The notes: a model not told the origin generated them from the letters alone. A stretch of 64,000 nucleotides of DNA from Nemophila menziesii (GCA_029959085.1 JARWIR010000050.1:2232001-2296000); one strand, 5' to 3'; shown: positions 19,590-32,474, counted from the stretch's first letter. A program made the numbers and translations.

Positions 19590-21156
19590 TGATGTCTCCC
19601 TAATTGTTCTTATTTTCGACCCTTGGGAAACATTATTTTTTATATTTATTTGAATATTTTGATAGACTTTTGAGTTAAAAATGCAATAATCCGGAATTCC
19701 TATTTTATTTCTAGTATTTTTGATTTATTAAACTTATGCGCGTAATCTTGTGTATTTTAGTGAAAAGTTTGTAGGTTTTGAATATTAGCTAGGAAAGGAA
19801 TCCGAGAAGAGAGTCAAAGATCGTGATATGGAGTCAAAGCGTGAAGACAAATCCCGAAAGAATTTTATTTTGGAGCTGCAAATCTGGAAAACAGGCGAAA
19901 GATTGCTGATTTCGAGGCACTTAAGAGATGATTTAGCCGCTGACTTTTGAAGAGAATATGTTCCTTATCGAGTTACGGAAATTTAGCAAGTGATTTCAGG
20001 TCAATTGGAGTTATAACGAATCGGCTAGAGCTGTTTTAGTGGAGGTGGTGCAGCAGTTACGGGATTTTGGGCTTAGAAAATGGGCTTGGACTTTTAATTA
20101 GTGTTTTATTTTTAGGTCCAAGGCCTAATCCGAATTTGAGCTTATAAAATGAGCCCTTGACTTCTATTTTTCACACAATTCCCTTTTAACAAAATAAAAC
20201 ATCAGAGAGAAGAAGCAGAAGGAAGAAGAAGAAAGTTGTAGAGCGGGAGAGAGTCTATATCTCCATTCTCAGCCAAATCCAATTCCGGAAATTAGGTCTT
20301 TCTTATTTTTAATTCTGTAAAACAATATGAATTCCATTTCTTTTAATTTAGTTTTCTTTTTAATTAGTATGAGCTAATTTCTTCATAGTACTTGAGAATG
20401 CTTTATGGGTGAATCCCAATTCTATTGATTTTTTATCTCTGAATTTGGGTTTCCGTTAAATTAAATTAAATTGGGTCTTTTACTCTTTTCGATAATTTGA
20501 GATTATTAACTGTTTTTGGAGTCATGAACTAAGAACAGGTATTAGTATCTAGGCTATTCCACATACTTGGCGTGTGGATCATCCTGACGGAGGGTTTAGG
20601 TATGGACTTAATTATTCAATCTAAAATAGAAGCTATTGACTCTGACGAGCTTAGTTAATTTTAGGGTCAATGTGGTAAAATACTTAATCATCTAAAAGTG
20701 GATCATATTTACCCTGACGGGACTAGTGACACTCTAGGATAGCCTTATAGTCCACCTTGACGGGGGTATAAGGAATTTAGAATCCCGACCATTGTAATTG
20801 ACCGATTTAACCCTTACACAGCATATGTGATGAAATAGGATTGGAGGATCCCTTGCGTTCTCAAGTGCTACCTTCTCATATTTGCGTTTCACATTTATTT
20901 ACTTGCGTCTTAGTATTTAATTGCATTTTCCATTTAGTCTTTCATTACTTAGAATTAATAAAAACAAACAATCAATCATTTTATCTTTACTAGCTTTCAT
21001 AAGTGCAATCATTCATTATTTGATAAGCATTGTAGTTAACCAAACTGTCCCTGCGAACGATCCTGGAGTCACTTATTACTACTTGGAACAACCGTACACT
21101 TGCGGTTGTGGTTCAATTACTTTTGCATTTATTTTAGAACACACAAAGGACCACCA
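19590..21156 (+). repeat. 3' LTR of element A
   Basis: 1567 bp, colinear with the 5' LTR. The terminal inverted pair has decayed at two positions (GGGAAACATTA for GGGAGACATCA), showing changes after insertion. Ends GGACCACCA. Confidence 0.93.
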
Positions 21157-22598
21157 ATAATCAATAATGTGAACGAAGGGATTCAAAATAATCTACTACT
21201 TGTGTTCATAGGCAGTCCTCATTACTCAACTCAAGATGTCTCACATTCTCACACACTGGTCCCATGCATAAGTATATTGATAGCAACAAGACCCTGAAAG
21301 GATATATTAGCGGCTAATGGGAGTGAATAACAAAGTAAAACTATATTTTCTCTTAGGAAATTTTTTAATGTACAAATATCATAATATGTTAATCTACCCG
21401 AACGGATTCTTCAACCCTACACTCCTCTTAGAATGGTAGGTATCTATTGAATATAACAAATCATAGATAAGGATTCATATGGGGCAAAATATAAATTAGG
21501 CTAGTCTGTCAATAAAATATTACAACAAATAAATTTAAGCCCCACTACCATTTGTAGTATGAAGCCCCTAATTCAAACCCATACCCAAGCATAGAAATTA
21601 GATCACTTTAAGTACCCAAAGCTAAAGTGGAGTTAGCTCAGAACAAATGAAACTGGTAACAATCGTAAAACTAAACATATAAATATATTGATAAAGAAGA
21701 CATTTTATGTAGATCTACAATCTAAGCTCGCTCAACCAAGGTGGAGAGATTGATAAGATTGCATATAAATGTAAATATAGATAAGAGAGACTATGGTTTC
21801 TTCTCTTTGAAGATAAGATGAAAGGCTCTAGTAAAAATATTATGCAAAGTGTCTCCACTCAAGTATCAAGAATGATGTGTGTGTCTGTGTTACGAAATAG
21901 GCTAACAAATATATGGTCTTCAAAATGTGGGCTACATTTAAGGTGGAAATGGCTAAGCATGTTCAGTGGTAGAACTAAGTAAGTCATATACTTAAGAATC
22001 AAGTGTAGCTAAACTTTGTGTGAGGGTGAATCTATTCCAAAATTTCTTTTCCATGTGGTTTTTTCTTCATTCCTCGACTCATATCTACTAAAATCTATTA
22101 TGAGTGTGTAGGCTTGATTCAGATTCCATATCACTCCAATTATGACTTCAGCATCAATAACGAGTCTTTGATCTATAGATGGTCTAAACATAAACAAGAA
22201 CCATATAAAATAGCACAAGCCAAAATAAAATAGGACATACACTATTAACAGACACAATACTAAACCACATATGCATTATCTCTTGCTTGAATCATAGGAA
22301 GACAATATGAGTTGCAAACCTTAGTCACATAGCTTATTTACATTGAAATGTAATTAATAAATTTAAACCACATAATTATACCTTTTATAGGTTATTGGCT
22401 AGGGAGTCGGGACTGAAGTTATAGGGTACAGTGGAGTCTCACTTTCACTCAACTCATCCAAGGCAAAATAAACAGCACCTAAAAAACAAAAAATTCATGA
22501 ATTTAGTACATGTAAACATAAAGAACAATAAAATGAAAATTGGAGTAAGATAACTGGTGTATTAAGTTACCTAATTCAGCTTCCAAGTCTCACTCAAG
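21157..22598. other. Unassigned sequence left of the hAT remnant
   Basis: About 1.4 kb without long ORFs or a recognisable repeat. It could be the 3' untranslated part of the minus-strand hAT gene, whose coding end begins at 22599, or older intergenic DNA. I see no decisive signal. Confidence 0.3.
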
Positions 22599-22790
22599 CT
22601 ATTTTGAAGTAATCAGATCTATAGAAAGAGAATCTCTTAGCAAATTTTGAGTACATATCGATGCTTCAACAGTTTTGTGGGTCAAATAGTTTCAGAATTG
22701 ATCAAACACTCTACCACTAGTATTGAAAGCTGATTTAGATGACACAGTTGCTATAGGGTCAGACAAGACATGTTTTTCAAGTTGGGAAAA
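22599..22790 (-). pseudogene. hAT transposase C-terminal (dimerisation) domain remnant
   Basis: Read on the minus strand, the translation contains DPIATVSSKSAFNTSGRV and THKTVEASICTQNLLR. This is the hallmark of the hAT C-terminal dimerisation domain (usual form ...ASESAFSTGGRVLD ... LTPKTVEALICTQ). A TGA stop interrupts it between the two words, where hAT proteins commonly have arginine. A frameshift lies upstream near the FPNL word. Only about 60 codons survive, since the LTR fragment beginning at 22797 replaces the rest. Degenerate and certainly inactive. Confidence 0.75.
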
Positions 22791-22796
22791 GTATTC

Positions 22797-23682
22797 CATT
22801 TTTCTCCAACAACAGTTCTTTTCACTCCTGTAATTAGGTTCTATTTATATTTTATTTTTATTTTATCAGGAAAATGTATAATTCTAATTTATTTTCTGTT
22901 TTTATTTTTAATATGAGCTAAACTTAAACATACTTGAGAATCGCATTATGGGATGAACCCTAGATAAGTTATCTATTGTTTTCGAATTTGGGATTCTTTT
23001 CTAATTTAAACTGAATTACGTATTTTTATATTGACTATTATCTTCCAATTATTTACTATTTCTGGCTTAGCTCATTAGGAATAGGTATTAGTAATTATGA
23101 TATTCACTAGTGTCAATGATCACTTTGACGGGGGGTTTAATTACCGAACTAGGTAATAGACGCGTGGTATTCGTTAATTATCTTGAGGGGCTTGACTAAC
23201 CACGTAGCCAATTGGGTACAGATCTTAACCATCTGAACGTAGCTTATAATCGCCATGACGAGGTTTGTAATACTGTAGGATAGCTTCTAAGTCTACCCTG
23301 ACGGGAGTTAGGAGATTGTAGAGTCCCGACTAATATAAAATATCGAGTTTTCCCTTAAAAGAAAGCATATGAATTTAGGTGATTCCCTAGCGAGACTCAA
23401 GTATATCTTTTATCTGCGTCTAATCTTCTAATATTTACTTTCAGTAATTTGTCTCTTTGCGTCTAGTAGTTTAATAACTCAAAACTAAACAAATATCTTT
23501 TATCTTCTCTTTTCTGTATTCGCAATTACTATTAGTTATCTATTGAACACTTGAGTTATACCAGTTCAATCGTTGAGAACGAAATCCCCTTTATCTAATT
23601 ATTACTTGGAACGACCTGTACACTTGGAGTTAGCATGTCCTTTTATTTATTATTTAAATTTATCCCACCCCAGGACTCACCA
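22797..23682 (+). repeat. 5'-truncated LTR fragment, element C family
   Basis: Similarity to the right part of the element C 5' LTR (about 40763-41622) starts at TTTTTCTCCAACAACAG. It includes the CCTGACGGG-type leader repeats and ends AGGACTCACCA. No primer site follows, so this is a truncated solo LTR, not the end of an element in place. It is diverged from C and so old. Confidence 0.7.
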
Positions 23683-24244
23683 GCTGTCAACCAATTCCTA
23701 TCATCTAAATAAGGTGTAAACAAGATAAAAACAAATAAGAAGAATAAAGAAAATATAAAAAAACTATCTGGAACCAAACCAGAAGAAAGTGACAAAATTA
23801 GACGACGAGATCGTCGCTTCTCTCTTCACATTCCATATCGTTCCACCAGCTAGCTTAAGAACCTCAAGTTTGCTACTCGTAATCAGAAAGTTTTCTTCCT
23901 CGGAGCTGTTTAGAAAGAAGTCTTTATAATCTGGTGCGTTTGGTTTATCCGCGAAAAAGTCTTTTAACGCCCTCTTCCCTATCTGCCACTCTTTCTTTCG
24001 GTCATTGACATGATTTTCTCCCAGCGGTTGTGGTGTTAATAGAAATTCTATCAGATCAGACATGTTGTTGCCTTTAGTTCATGTTGCAGCTTCTATGGTG
24101 CGAGGGTCTGCTATTAGACTTCTACAAATATGATCTTCATTAACTCTTTGGCTACTACTGTAAGTCATCGGATTAAGCCCAAAAATATTATTGCGAACAG
24201 ATGAACTATAAACTGCAGTATTTGGAGCACAGTATCGTTCAAAG
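23683..24244 (-). other. Low-complexity sequence with a short unassigned ORF (23764-24063)
   Basis: The minus-strand ORF of 99 codons (MSDLIEFLL...) resembles nothing I recognise. It has no upstream homologue here and may be chance, or a decayed part of the neighbouring LINE. The rest is A-rich. Confidence 0.25.
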
Positions 24245-26173
24245 TTAAGTCTTCATATTTTTGGTAATTAAATTCTGGTCCCTGCTCACAATTTCATTAA
24301 CAAGACCCACTATACTATTGATATTAGAAGAACCTCCCTCCGTACCATATGTCCTAGATTCCACAAGCAAATTATCACCCATCTCGATCCCTTTTCCAAG
24401 AACAACTTTTGTACTATTTCCTGCTATATTCTCGTAACGATCATTCCTTGTGTCCAAAAGAGCTTCCTCTTCCTCTCTAACCACTCTAGTACCCACAACA
24501 GGGTCATTATTTCTTGTTTTTCCATCTTCCGTTTCACTGCTCTCGTATTTCTCTTTGGTGTCGGTCCCACCTTTTCCCCGTTAATAACCACTTGATTAGA
24601 TGGACTAAAAATTCCACCCTCTAAACCGTGCGATCTAGACTCAATAACTGAATGCTGATGCGGAACTTCACTACCTCCATTATCACAAATATTCTCATTA
24701 GTACCTTTTGCAACGATAACTCCCACGGGGTCTATTACCAATTATTTAGGATGCCCACTAGAATCTCCAACATCGGAAAAAGCCAAGGCTTCGAATCTAG
24801 AACTAGTATGGAGATTTCTTACATTACTTTTCTTTCTTTTACTTGGTGTCGCTATTTTATTTTTCTCAATTGTGTTTCCATTATTTTGTAATTGTCTATT
24901 CTGTTGACCTTCCCATTGTTTCTTGACCACCCTCGTCTTCTATTAACCGTCATCCACTTTCCATACACCGGATTAGACTTATCCCCTCCCTCAAGCCCAA
25001 ATCCACCGGATTACTATTCGCCACACCTTCACTCTCAATTTCCGTAAAATTTTTATATGTGGGGTACTCCCCTTTCACATGACCAAATTTTCCACAATCA
25101 AAACATATAAGGTGGAGGCCTTTCATACTCAACTTTTTGTAAGTAATCCCAGATACGGATTGTCAGGACTAAAGGCTTGTCTAAATCAACTTCAACCGCA
25201 ATTCTCGCAAAATTACCTCTTGCATGTGCTATTGTAACGGGATCGATTCAGACCATTTACCGATAATATTTCCTAACGCAGTGAGAAATTACTCTGTATA
25301 ACTTACCATGGGTAACCAAGGGAAAGAGGACCCACACCATCATCATAAGTATCAGGGCATTTTGGGGCATGAAACCGGGTCCCATGCTCTGACAATAAGG
25401 TACCTATCAAGTATCATCCATGCCCCCCAAGGCTTTCTCATAGTCCTCGGAATTTAAAAATTGTACCATATAATACCTAAATCCCACCTCCACAATATCC
25501 ATATGGGATTTCGGGGCCCAAATTTGATTTAATTTACTAAATAAATGCATAAAACCCACATTATATCCAAACAAACAAATAATTAGGGGGTTTTTCCATA
25601 CCTTACAGCCTTTGTGCTTCTGTTCCGCCGTTCTTACGAGTTGAGGGTTGTAATATCTTTAAACGGAATGTCATCAAGCTGAGAAAAATGGTCCACGCTC
25701 TCCCCTGACTTTGCTGAGTTGGTAGGATTCCTATCTTCGTTGGAGTTCACTAAACCTGTCTCCTAAACCAAGATTCTTCGACCACGTGGGCTATCTCGAG
25801 GGGCATCCCTAGTCTCTTCGATGTATGAGCGGATGCGCCCCCTCCCCTCCCCCCTCATTCATCGGAATTGGGGATGTGATTTTCCGGAATTCGGACTGAG
25901 ATAGGCACCTTTTTCTGAACACCAGATGTACCCACACTAGATAGATCATTAACATCTGTCAGAGATACGGGATTCATACCTGTGGATAACACAGTTAGAT
26001 GAACTGGTTGTCGCTGCATCGAGGAGCTATCTTCCATCACAGGCGGCGCTGCAATACCAAGAGGCGGTACACTCTCCCCAGTCCCATCAAGGTTGAACGT
26101 TAGATTGATGCTTAAGGAAATTATTAGTGTGTAAGTAGATGATGTGGTTGTGAGATGCGCTGCGTTACGATAC
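24245..26173 (-). pseudogene. L1-type LINE ORF1 relic (LINE1)
   Basis: Minus-strand frames read right to left, in LINE ORF1 order. An Ala/Pro/Ser-rich N-terminal part (about 25855-26090) comes first. A piece with KPWGAWMILDRYLIV (near 25400) follows, matching the PW-motif region of DUF4283-type ORF1 proteins. Next are RGNFARIAVEVDLDKPLV (near 25180-25230) and the zinc knuckle CFDCGKFGHVKGEYP (near 25090). A variable Asn/Glu-rich tail ends the series. Several frameshifts and stops separate the pieces. ORF1 binds LINE RNA. No endonuclease or RT follows, so the copy lacks ORF2. Its 5' side is interrupted by element B at 26174. Confidence 0.7.
26059..26173. repeat. 115-bp flank repeat, left copy
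   Basis: Starts AAGAGGCGGTACACTCTCCC and ends GTTACGATAC. It recurs at 39275-39389 in the same orientation with about ten differences. The two copies bracket element B exactly at its left end (26174) and at the break in its gag (39274). The left copy is part of LINE1. Confidence 0.85.
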
Positions 26174-27476
26174 TGATGTCTCCCCATTTGTGATGATTTA
26201 ATATTAGTTGGAGACATCATTTTAGGTGTATTTATTAGGTTATAGGTTGATTTTCTCATGATTTAGTACACTTTCTTATTTGGTGGCTTGATTTAATTAT
26301 TTATTATTTTTAGAGCATATTGGGTTTAATTGTTTGTTAATTGTGAGCTTTAAAGATATATGGTAATTAATTAGATGCCAAGTTAATTCTAAGAGATAAG
26401 GGAAAGAGGATAAACATGGAAATTGGAGATAAATGTAAGAAATATGAAAAATGAAAAGATAAGGTTGCCACATATATCTGAATTCCAGCCGCTACGAGCA
26501 TAAAAGTCATCATAACTCAAGATTGGCTAGGAATTTGGAAGAATGAACTAAATCAAAGTTAAATATCTATCCGAGATGATCAGTTTCGACTATTGGCACG
26601 CATCAAACGGATAAGTATTGAATCCGTTACAGCCAAAACAAAACAACATCAAAATCTTACCTTTTCTATATTCTAGGGTTACGAATTTGAGTTGGGCTTG
26701 GAGTCCAATACCTATCTTATACTCCAAGAAACGTTTTAGGGTTTCCTATACCCTATAAAGACACCCTCTTATCATAAGAAATACATCCTTGGCTAGGTAA
26801 GCCAGGAAGAAGCTTACAACACAAGAAAAGAAGTCTGGAAGGAGTTGAACACCATATCATGTCTTCTTCAACCTTCAGATTTGTAATCATTTTCTTTTTT
26901 TCTTAATATGAATTAATTTCTTTTAGCATTGAGATTTAGCATTTATGTATGAACCCTAGGTTTCTTTAAACGTCTATCTAATTTGGGATACCATCGTATT
27001 TAAATTGAATTCATGTTTTATTTCTCTATTTATGTGTTTGATTTACTATCTGTTTTCCTTGTGGTGTACAACGTATAGGATTACCTTCATAGTAGTTAGA
27101 TAGTCAATATCTAAGGCATATTTAACTATTGGAAACAACACATAACGTCTAGTGTAAGGATGGTCCGACAACCCAGCTGATCTAGATAGTCACTATGGTT
27201 TGGTGTTAGCATCATTAATCATTTGTAGGAAAAGTTTGCTTAGGACCCTTATTGACACATGTTAACCCTATTTTAAACTACCTAGCACAATTGAGGCCGA
27301 TTATTACAATACTACACGATTCACCCTTACATGTTTAGAATAGACAAAACTAGTGGGGATTACTTGTTAATATCTCAGGCTAAACCTTCATACTATCTAT
27401 TCTTCGCTTATTTAATTTTCTGTCTTTAGTTTGTTAGTTGAATTTTCTCTTATAAAAAACCAAATAAAAATCTATC
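26174..27476 (+). repeat. 5' LTR of element B, left part
   Basis: Starts TGATGTCTCC with a 10-bp inverted partner GGAGACATCA (26210-26219). It stops at AAAATCTATC, where the poly-T of the minus-strand LINE E begins. The LTR resumes at about 38037. Confidence 0.85.
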
Positions 27477-27484
27477 TTTTTTTT

Positions 27485-27661
27485 AGTCGAAAGAAGCATA
27501 TATTAAAAAACTTCGAAAATTACAAGTCACCCTATCCCTAGTGGATCAAAGTCTCTAGCCAAAATTCTTACTAATTGAGAAGGTGGAAACGAGGTCCAAA
27601 GGCTAAACAAGGCACCTTTAACCTCTTGTTTAGCCACCCAATCAATAGCAACATTATTAGA
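27485..27661 (-). pseudogene. LINE E ORF2 C-terminal end (RNase H end), separated by D
   Basis: The minus-strand translation contains NNVAIDWVAKQEVKGALF and LVRILARDFDPLG before a stop. It matches the expected C-terminal end of the plant L1 RNase H region. It continues the frame ending at 35893, with D inserted between. Too short to act alone. Confidence 0.65.
27657..27661. repeat. Target-site duplication of element D, left (TTAGA)
   Basis: TTAGA occurs here and at 35893-35897, directly outside D's TGGTGTGG and GACATCA ends. This is the perfect 5-bp duplication expected of a Ty3/gypsy integrase. Confidence 0.9.
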
Positions 27662-29942
27662 TGGTGTGGCCTAAGGTGTGATAAAAAGATGATATAATTT
27701 AGATGCAAATAAACACCCTAAGCTAACACGGTACTGCAAGTATTACAGGACGTATGCAAGTTTTAATGATAAGAAGATTCGTTCCTCAGGGACTGACGAA
27801 AGTTAGAGAGAACTTATGCAAATTATCAAGTGAAAATATAAAAGATAGAAAGATAATACGCAAAGAAAGAAAAGGAAAATAGATTTTTATTTGGTTTTTA
27901 TAAAGAAAACTAAACTACTAAAAAGACAATAAAATAAATAAATGAAAAGAAAAGAAGATGGTATGAAAGACATAGCTTAGGTTTTACTAGTATGCACTAA
28001 TCCTTCTAATTCTATCTATTAGATCTAGTTTATAAGGGAGAATATTAGCTCTTGGTATACTTAGTAAGGATTCTAAATTCCCATACCTTAGACCTTGAGA
28101 GCGACTAAGGGGGCAACGGCACAACCAAGAAGTGATGAAGAATAGGGTTTTCAAACGCTACTAAGGCCCTAAACAAATACTGCAATCCTGGTGATATGGT
28201 GGTTAAAACAAACCCTAATGACTATCTAGTTAGAATCATGTTTTGTCAGAACTAATATCGACACTAGACGTTATGTGGTGGTTCAATAGTTAAACACCCA
28301 GTTACGGTGACCATCTAACTACTATTAAGGTAATCCTATACTCGTGCACTAGCAAGGAAAACAATCATTAAATCAAAACACATAATCAAATATAAAGGTA
28401 AGTAGCTAATATCAGATTAAAACATATAATTCCCAAAGAAACTTAGATAGAAGAATTAGAATTATAATTCATAGTTTATACATTATGCAAAACCTAAGCT
28501 AATAGAATTAATTCATACAAAGAAAAGAAGAGAAAATAATTACAAAATAAGAGGTTGAAGGAGACATGATTGATGCACAGCTCCTTCCAGACTTCTTCTC
28601 TTGTGTTGTAGCTTCGTCTTGGCCTTAGGGTCTGGCCAAGGATGATTTTAGAGTGTTAAGAGGCTGTATTTATAGGGTATAGGAAGACCTAATTCGTTTT
28701 CTTGAAGGAGAAGGAAAGTAATGGACTCCTAGTCCAACTCAAATTCATATGGAAATAAAGATAAACACTGCTGGACAGTTTTGAGCATATCTTCTTCGTT
28801 ATTGGTCGGTTTGAGCTCCATAAGATACTATGGGTGTGCATCGGGTTAGAAAACCCGGATAACCCGACCAACCCGATTACACTAACTCGAAACAATACGG
28901 GTTAGTTTTCTATTGGTTGGGTTGCGGTTTACATTTTAGAAACAGTATACACTTTTTGCGGGTTGCGGATTTTAAACTTGAAACCCGCATACCTGATTAC
29001 CATGTAGTATAAATTATTAGAAAAATTTGTATTGCTCATTTTATTCAAATAAATTTGTATGGTCATGTGATTCTCACTCTATATTTCTTTTTTTATTCCT
29101 TCCATTTTAATTTTTTTAAATTCCTTGGTATTTCAAATATATTTTTTCAAACGAATCTGTTTTCATTTCAGTTATCATATTATCTCAATCTTTTGTTTAA
29201 TTCATAAATTTATTTTTTTAAAATCTCATTTTATATTTTTTAGAATCAGATATAATTTAAAATGTATATGAGTATCATAAACTATATTTGTGTTGCAACA
29301 TGCATTTGTAATATAATCCTGCCGAATGATTATGGATACAATTTCGGCTCATTTATTAAACTAAATCACCCGCAATGCACCCGCAACCCGCTCAACCCGA
29401 AACTCAATGGTTTATATAATGGATTGGGCGGGTGTGGGTCTCTTTTTTCAAAACTTGCACGACAACGGGCGGTTTGTGGGTTGAGTATTTTTCATTCAAA
29501 ACCGACCAACGCACACCCCTATAAGATACCAAAAGAATCGCAACAGAATTATCTTTACCATTTAAAAAGGAAATTACCAAAATCGGCCTATTTCTTGGGT
29601 AGAATAGCACTTCTTTAGGCGTGTACTGCAGAATCCTAGATTAGGCAGCTTTTCCTTTCCATCTTTTTAGCTTTTGTTTCCTTATCTCCAATTACCATGC
29701 AAATCTCTTTCCATAAGTTGTAATCTTTGACTTGGACTCTAATTAAGCTCCATAATTATCTTTAAAGCTACACACTAAATAAACAATTAAACCCAATATG
29801 TTCTAAAAATATTATTTTACTAAATCAAGACTCAAAATAGGAAAGTTCACTAAATTAAGCTAAGATCGACCTATAAACTAATAAATAAGCCTAAAATAAT
29901 GTCTCTGAAGTATATTATATTATTACAAATGAGGAGACATCA
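27662..29942 (-). repeat. 3' LTR of element D (carries a MITE)
   Basis: 2281 bp on the chromosome. Subtracting the 693-bp MITE and its 8-bp duplication leaves 1580 bp, against 1575 bp for the 5' LTR. Because LTRs are identical at insertion, the MITE arrived after D did. Confidence 0.92.
28829..29521. mobile_element. hAT-like MITE / non-autonomous hAT element
   Basis: 693 bp flanked by TAAGATAC on both sides (28821-28828 and 29522-29529), an 8-bp target duplication as made by hAT transposases. The termini are TATGGGTGTGC on the left and, on the complementary strand, TAGGGGTGTGC on the right, resembling hAT inverted repeats. Both subterminal zones are rich in AACCCG/CGGGTT words; the middle is AT-rich and non-coding. 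The 5' LTR of D (near 35470) shows the empty site, confirming both ends. Open frames inside (for example 29262-29618) have no support. Confidence 0.88.
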
Positions 29943-31480
29943 AGACCCCCAACTCAAAGTTGTATCGTCCCGATACAATAAAAGTAAAGAACAATTGGGT
30001 AGTCAAAATAAACAAGAAGAAGTCGGAGGAGAATAAGAACAGAACACAATGAGTGATCCTAGAGCAAAATATCTAAAAAGTCTCATGTAGTAATGCTTAA
30101 GAAATAATGCACAAGTATGCTTAATACACATGTAATCAACAATCCATAAATTCAAGTTAAGATTAATTTCGCAATGCCAGAAGGAGAGGATGACAACTTA
30201 GTTCAGGTTAATGGCTATAGGTTGTTCATAGGTCCCAAATACAGCATCCAATGGTCCACTTACCTACTACCTAATAACTCAATTGTTTCTCCATCTAGTA
30301 GTTAGAAATCCTAAGGTCTTTGGTTATAATGTGGCTTAAGGACGGGTGTGGTATATTTGGATAATGAAAAGTGAGCTTTTGGCTCTCTCCTCACTAGCCA
30401 TCAACCGAATCGCCCTAGAGCTTGAGTTTTCACTCGAAGATGTTCTCACTCAACCCAATTTATTGATGCTTTTGATTTGCATCCCCAATTATCCCAATTT
30501 AAAACCTTTGATGATATAAAATCCACTTTGCCGGTCCGAATATATATTTCCCTTTTAAATCAATTTTTTCTTTTATATAGCTATGATTCTCTTTTTGGTG
30601 TTGAGATATCACACTATTTTTCATGTATATATATTCTTTTCTTTTTTTTATGCCCTTGTTGGCAAATTTAGCTCGTAACTTCTTTTTCATTCACTATTAC
30701 CCCGGCAAAGGGTTACAATAATAACAATTTCATCATCAATAAAATCACAAAGATAATACCCAAATCCCAAAGTTCCCTAATTATGAAACCCACCACCCCA
30801 AACTCAAGCTCTAAAACGAGTTTGTCTCAGGTTTTGCGATTCGAGTGCGGGTCATAAAGATAAGTCCTACAAACTAGGGTAAGGATTATAATGTGTTTCA
30901 AGAAAAGGCTTTAGAAAGGCTCAGAGGGGTTAAGACGGATAAATAACAATAATCAAATAAAAAGGTGAGAAGGTATAAAAAGGCTTCAAGTGTTATAATC
31001 ATGAAAGAACTGCCTTATTCATTTTTCTAACTACCGGATTTCGTTACTTTTTCATTATTAGTTTATAGATGAGCGGGTTTTCAACTAATTTTAAACCTCA
31101 CGTTCTACACACCAAATAACTATCCCTAAGTTTCAACGTGATTTCTTAGCATTGCTCATTAACTTTCCTATCCTTTATTTCCTGTTTTCATACATGCATG
31201 CTAAACAAATTTATGACATCTTTCAAAAACATACTACCTACTATCATTAACTTAATTTAATAATGCTTAATAGGTACATTCAAAGATATTCTATGCCTAA
31301 TTCAACCCAAAAAATTTTAAATTTTATGAAAAAAAAAACAAAAAGGAAAATGAGGACAACGAATCCCCACCCCCAACTCAAAAATGAGCCGTGTCCCCAC
31401 GACTCGAAAAAGACTCAAGAAAAATAAAATTTAAAATTAACATACATATTGCACATAAAGAAATTGTAGGGAAGAAAAAA
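29943..31480 (-). other. Structured 3' untranslated region of element D
   Basis: No gene is present. In minus-strand order it holds the hairpin with arms within 31386-31405 and polypurine-like complements at 31369-31379 and 30795-30805. The long-range arms are CCGGCAAAG (plus strand 30702-30710) and CTTTGCCGG (30526-30534). The 26-nt hairpin is at 30370-30395, and the polypurine tract at 29945-29955 touches the LTR. Same order and spacing as N1, A, C, F and G. Confidence 0.7.
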
Positions 31481-32080
31481 ACATACTCTTCGAGGCTATC
31501 ACCTCGCCTTATCGATACTCGGATTAAATTCTAGTGTATCTTCTTCACCCAACTTCTTATTCGCTTTTCGTTCAGGACACGTGATCATAATAGGATATTG
31601 CATTATATAACGACATGGGAGAGATCGAAAATCCGTATCACCTCCTCATAGATCAACTGTGCCACATCTTCTTCTTCTCCTCACAAAATACAATTCACAA
31701 ACAACCCAAGCATTCCAAATTTCCATGAACCTTCATGTATTCTCCTTCAACTTCTTCTTCAAATACTATCTTATAAGAAAAAGGTAGTTCCTTTAATTGT
31801 TACTTCGGAGAAGCTATCAGGGCCCTTGAAGCTTTCTCTTTTTCTTTGGGTATAAGGTCTTTGATCTATAGAGGTTGTGTTGTCTTCTTCACTAAAGTTG
31901 GAATCTTTTTGCTCATTGAATCAACACAGTTAGCTAACCTCTCTTCTCTTGACTTGTTTTACCCTTTGAATTGGAACTCAGACTTTTCTCACTTGATTTT
32001 TTCTCAATTAAATCCAACACCTTGATTTCTTCATCTCCCATATAGTAGATAATGTTCATGTTCTCTCAATCATCTCAATT
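31481..32080 (-). pseudogene. ORF2 relic of element D
   Basis: Minus-strand pieces match N1 ORF2 DNA: the start context after the polypurine-like word at 32082-32092, a Lys/Ser-rich N-terminal stretch, a piece matching N1 4140-4190, and the ending near 31500 that matches N1 5065-5085. Most of the central domain is deleted or scrambled. No long ORF remains. Confidence 0.55.
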
Positions 32081-32474
32081 GACCCCCAACTCAAAGCTTT
32101 AACCACTCTTGAAATTTGAACTTTTGATTATTGGTTGTACAAGCTTAATTTGGGTTAGGAAAGGTGAGTTGATGATGATTCTCTATATGGGTAAAATGGA
32201 TTCTTCATGGATTGGCTTGGATTTAAGAAATTGTAGGATGAATTTTTGAAATTTAAGCTTTTGATTCTTGGATTCAAGGTGTTTTGGTATGATTTGGATG
32301 GTTGAATCTTCCTTGTAATGATGTGGAGGATGAATTGGATGTGTTTTCATGGTGATTGGGTAGTGTTTTGATGATTGGTGAAGGTTTTTATGAGCTTTAA
32401 TGGAGTTGGGAGAGTTTCGGAGAAGAGAAGTAGGCTTAAGGTTTAGTAAATTCGGACTAAAAAGCTTCATTCCT

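Larger units (their letters stand above)
8461..21156 (+). mobile_element. Complete Athila element A (two LTRs, gag-pol, ORF2)
   Basis: About 12.7 kb: 5' LTR 8461-10026, primer site, gag, protease-RT-RNase H-integrase, GC-rich repeat, ORF2, 3' region, polypurine tract and 3' LTR 19590-21156. The LTRs are 1566 and 1567 bp and differ at only a few percent of sites by eye. The flanking five-mers are GTAAT (8456-8460) and ATAAT (21157-21161), a target duplication with one mismatch. Domain order PR-RT-RH-IN is that of Ty3/gypsy. The RT words RRMPFGLCNAPATFQRCMM and FMDDFSVFG are typical of Athila. Frameshifts and stops inactivate gag-pol, while ORF2 stays open. Confidence 0.93.

Noticed and set aside
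23764..24063. 99-codon minus-strand ORF as a host gene
   Set aside because: No recognisable domain, no intron or promoter signal, and it lies between decayed repeats. Kept only as an unassigned note.
29262..29618. 118-codon ORF in the MITE
   Set aside because: It crosses the MITE end into the LTR; no similarity and no start context.
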